This document shows, piece by piece, positions 50,119-50,184 of a stretch of DNA of 50,184 nt. This DNA comes from Bacteroidales bacterium (lineage in GTDB: Bacteria > Bacteroidota > Bacteroidia > Bacteroidales > Muribaculaceae): the NCBI GenBank assembly GCA_910575545.1, contig CAJTFH010000026.1, forward strand, positions 1-50,184, in the 5' to 3' direction. The notes beneath the pieces were generated by a model, which was given only the letters and a program-made list of their open reading frames with translations, was not told the origin of the DNA and did not search any database. The translations under genes were made by a program, and so were the position numbers. Numbering within the stretch: position 1 is the first letter of the stretch; each line of letters opens with the position of its first letter.

Positions 50119-50184
50119 TTTAGTTTGTGTTCGCCAAAACATTTTCTAAACTATGCCCAAAAGTAGTCATTTTAGCGGACAGCC

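Noticed and set aside
1-50184. CRISPR arrays, rRNA genes, phage structural genes, transposases
   Set aside because: None was seen: no regularly spaced repeats, no rRNA-like sequence, and no integrase, terminase, capsid or transposase motifs in any frame considered.

Overview
The window looks like a chromosomal stretch of a Bacteroidales gut commensal, most likely a Muribaculaceae-type organism. The evidence is: many genes preceded by the Bacteroidetes -7 promoter box TAnnTTTG; weak or absent Shine-Dalgarno sequences; lipoproteins with short acidic tails after the lipobox Cys; a long-form IspG; an extracellular endonuclease I with a sorting-type C-terminus; FucP-family sugar transport and a GH51 arabinofuranosidase; and a tRNA gene without encoded CCA. 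The species assignment is inference. || Layout. 0.1-4.7 kb: an outer-membrane beta-barrel protein, a C39-peptidase ABC exporter and a 62-aa protein resembling only the membrane anchor of an HlyD adaptor, with period-7 repeats around the small gene. 4.9-7.6 kb (minus): FKBP-like lipoprotein, LemA, glycyl-tRNA synthetase. 7.9 kb: tRNA(CAT) with its own promoter and terminator, then a lipocalin-like lipoprotein. 9.2-15.5 kb (minus): a cell-envelope cluster of membrane glycosyltransferase, amidase with an inserted golvesin-like domain, second glycosyltransferase, and a DUF4922 HIT-like protein. 15.7-21.8 kb (plus): a housekeeping run of folB, rpoN, PAP2-like, purE, ispG and an M16 peptidase. || 21.8-24.3 kb is visibly A/T-richer accessory DNA: a MITE-like inverted repeat, a long rod-shaped RNA structure in front of a small lipoprotein gene, and two tandem MntA/HepT (MNT/HEPN) modules, the second with a frameshifted HepT. 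24.3-37.5 kb: GH51 enzyme and a divergent porin, TPR protein, MATE and OPT transporters, Ssb, polysaccharide flippase, GIN-domain protein, DusB, DUF4919 protein and a small membrane protein. 37.7 kb: an ECF sigma factor without an adjacent anti-sigma gene. 38.2-46.9 kb: sugar and peptidoglycan-salvage functions (BadF-type kinase, PfkB kinase, FucP-like transporter, and the operon SpoIID-AmpG-NamZ), interrupted by a PurF homologue that lacks the catalytic N-terminal Cys. 47.1 kb to the end: secreted endonuclease I, then an A/T-rich patch with an unknown lipoprotein and a frameshifted CoiA-like nuclease gene. || The items most worth following up are the structured RNA at 22.0-22.4 kb with two mutually exclusive pairings, the Cys-less PurF paralogue, the C39 exporter with the mini-HlyD, the degenerate second HepT, and the DUF4922/glycosyltransferase/amidase envelope cluster. 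No CRISPR array, rRNA, complete prophage or transposase gene was seen. All structures and promoter boxes were found by eye.
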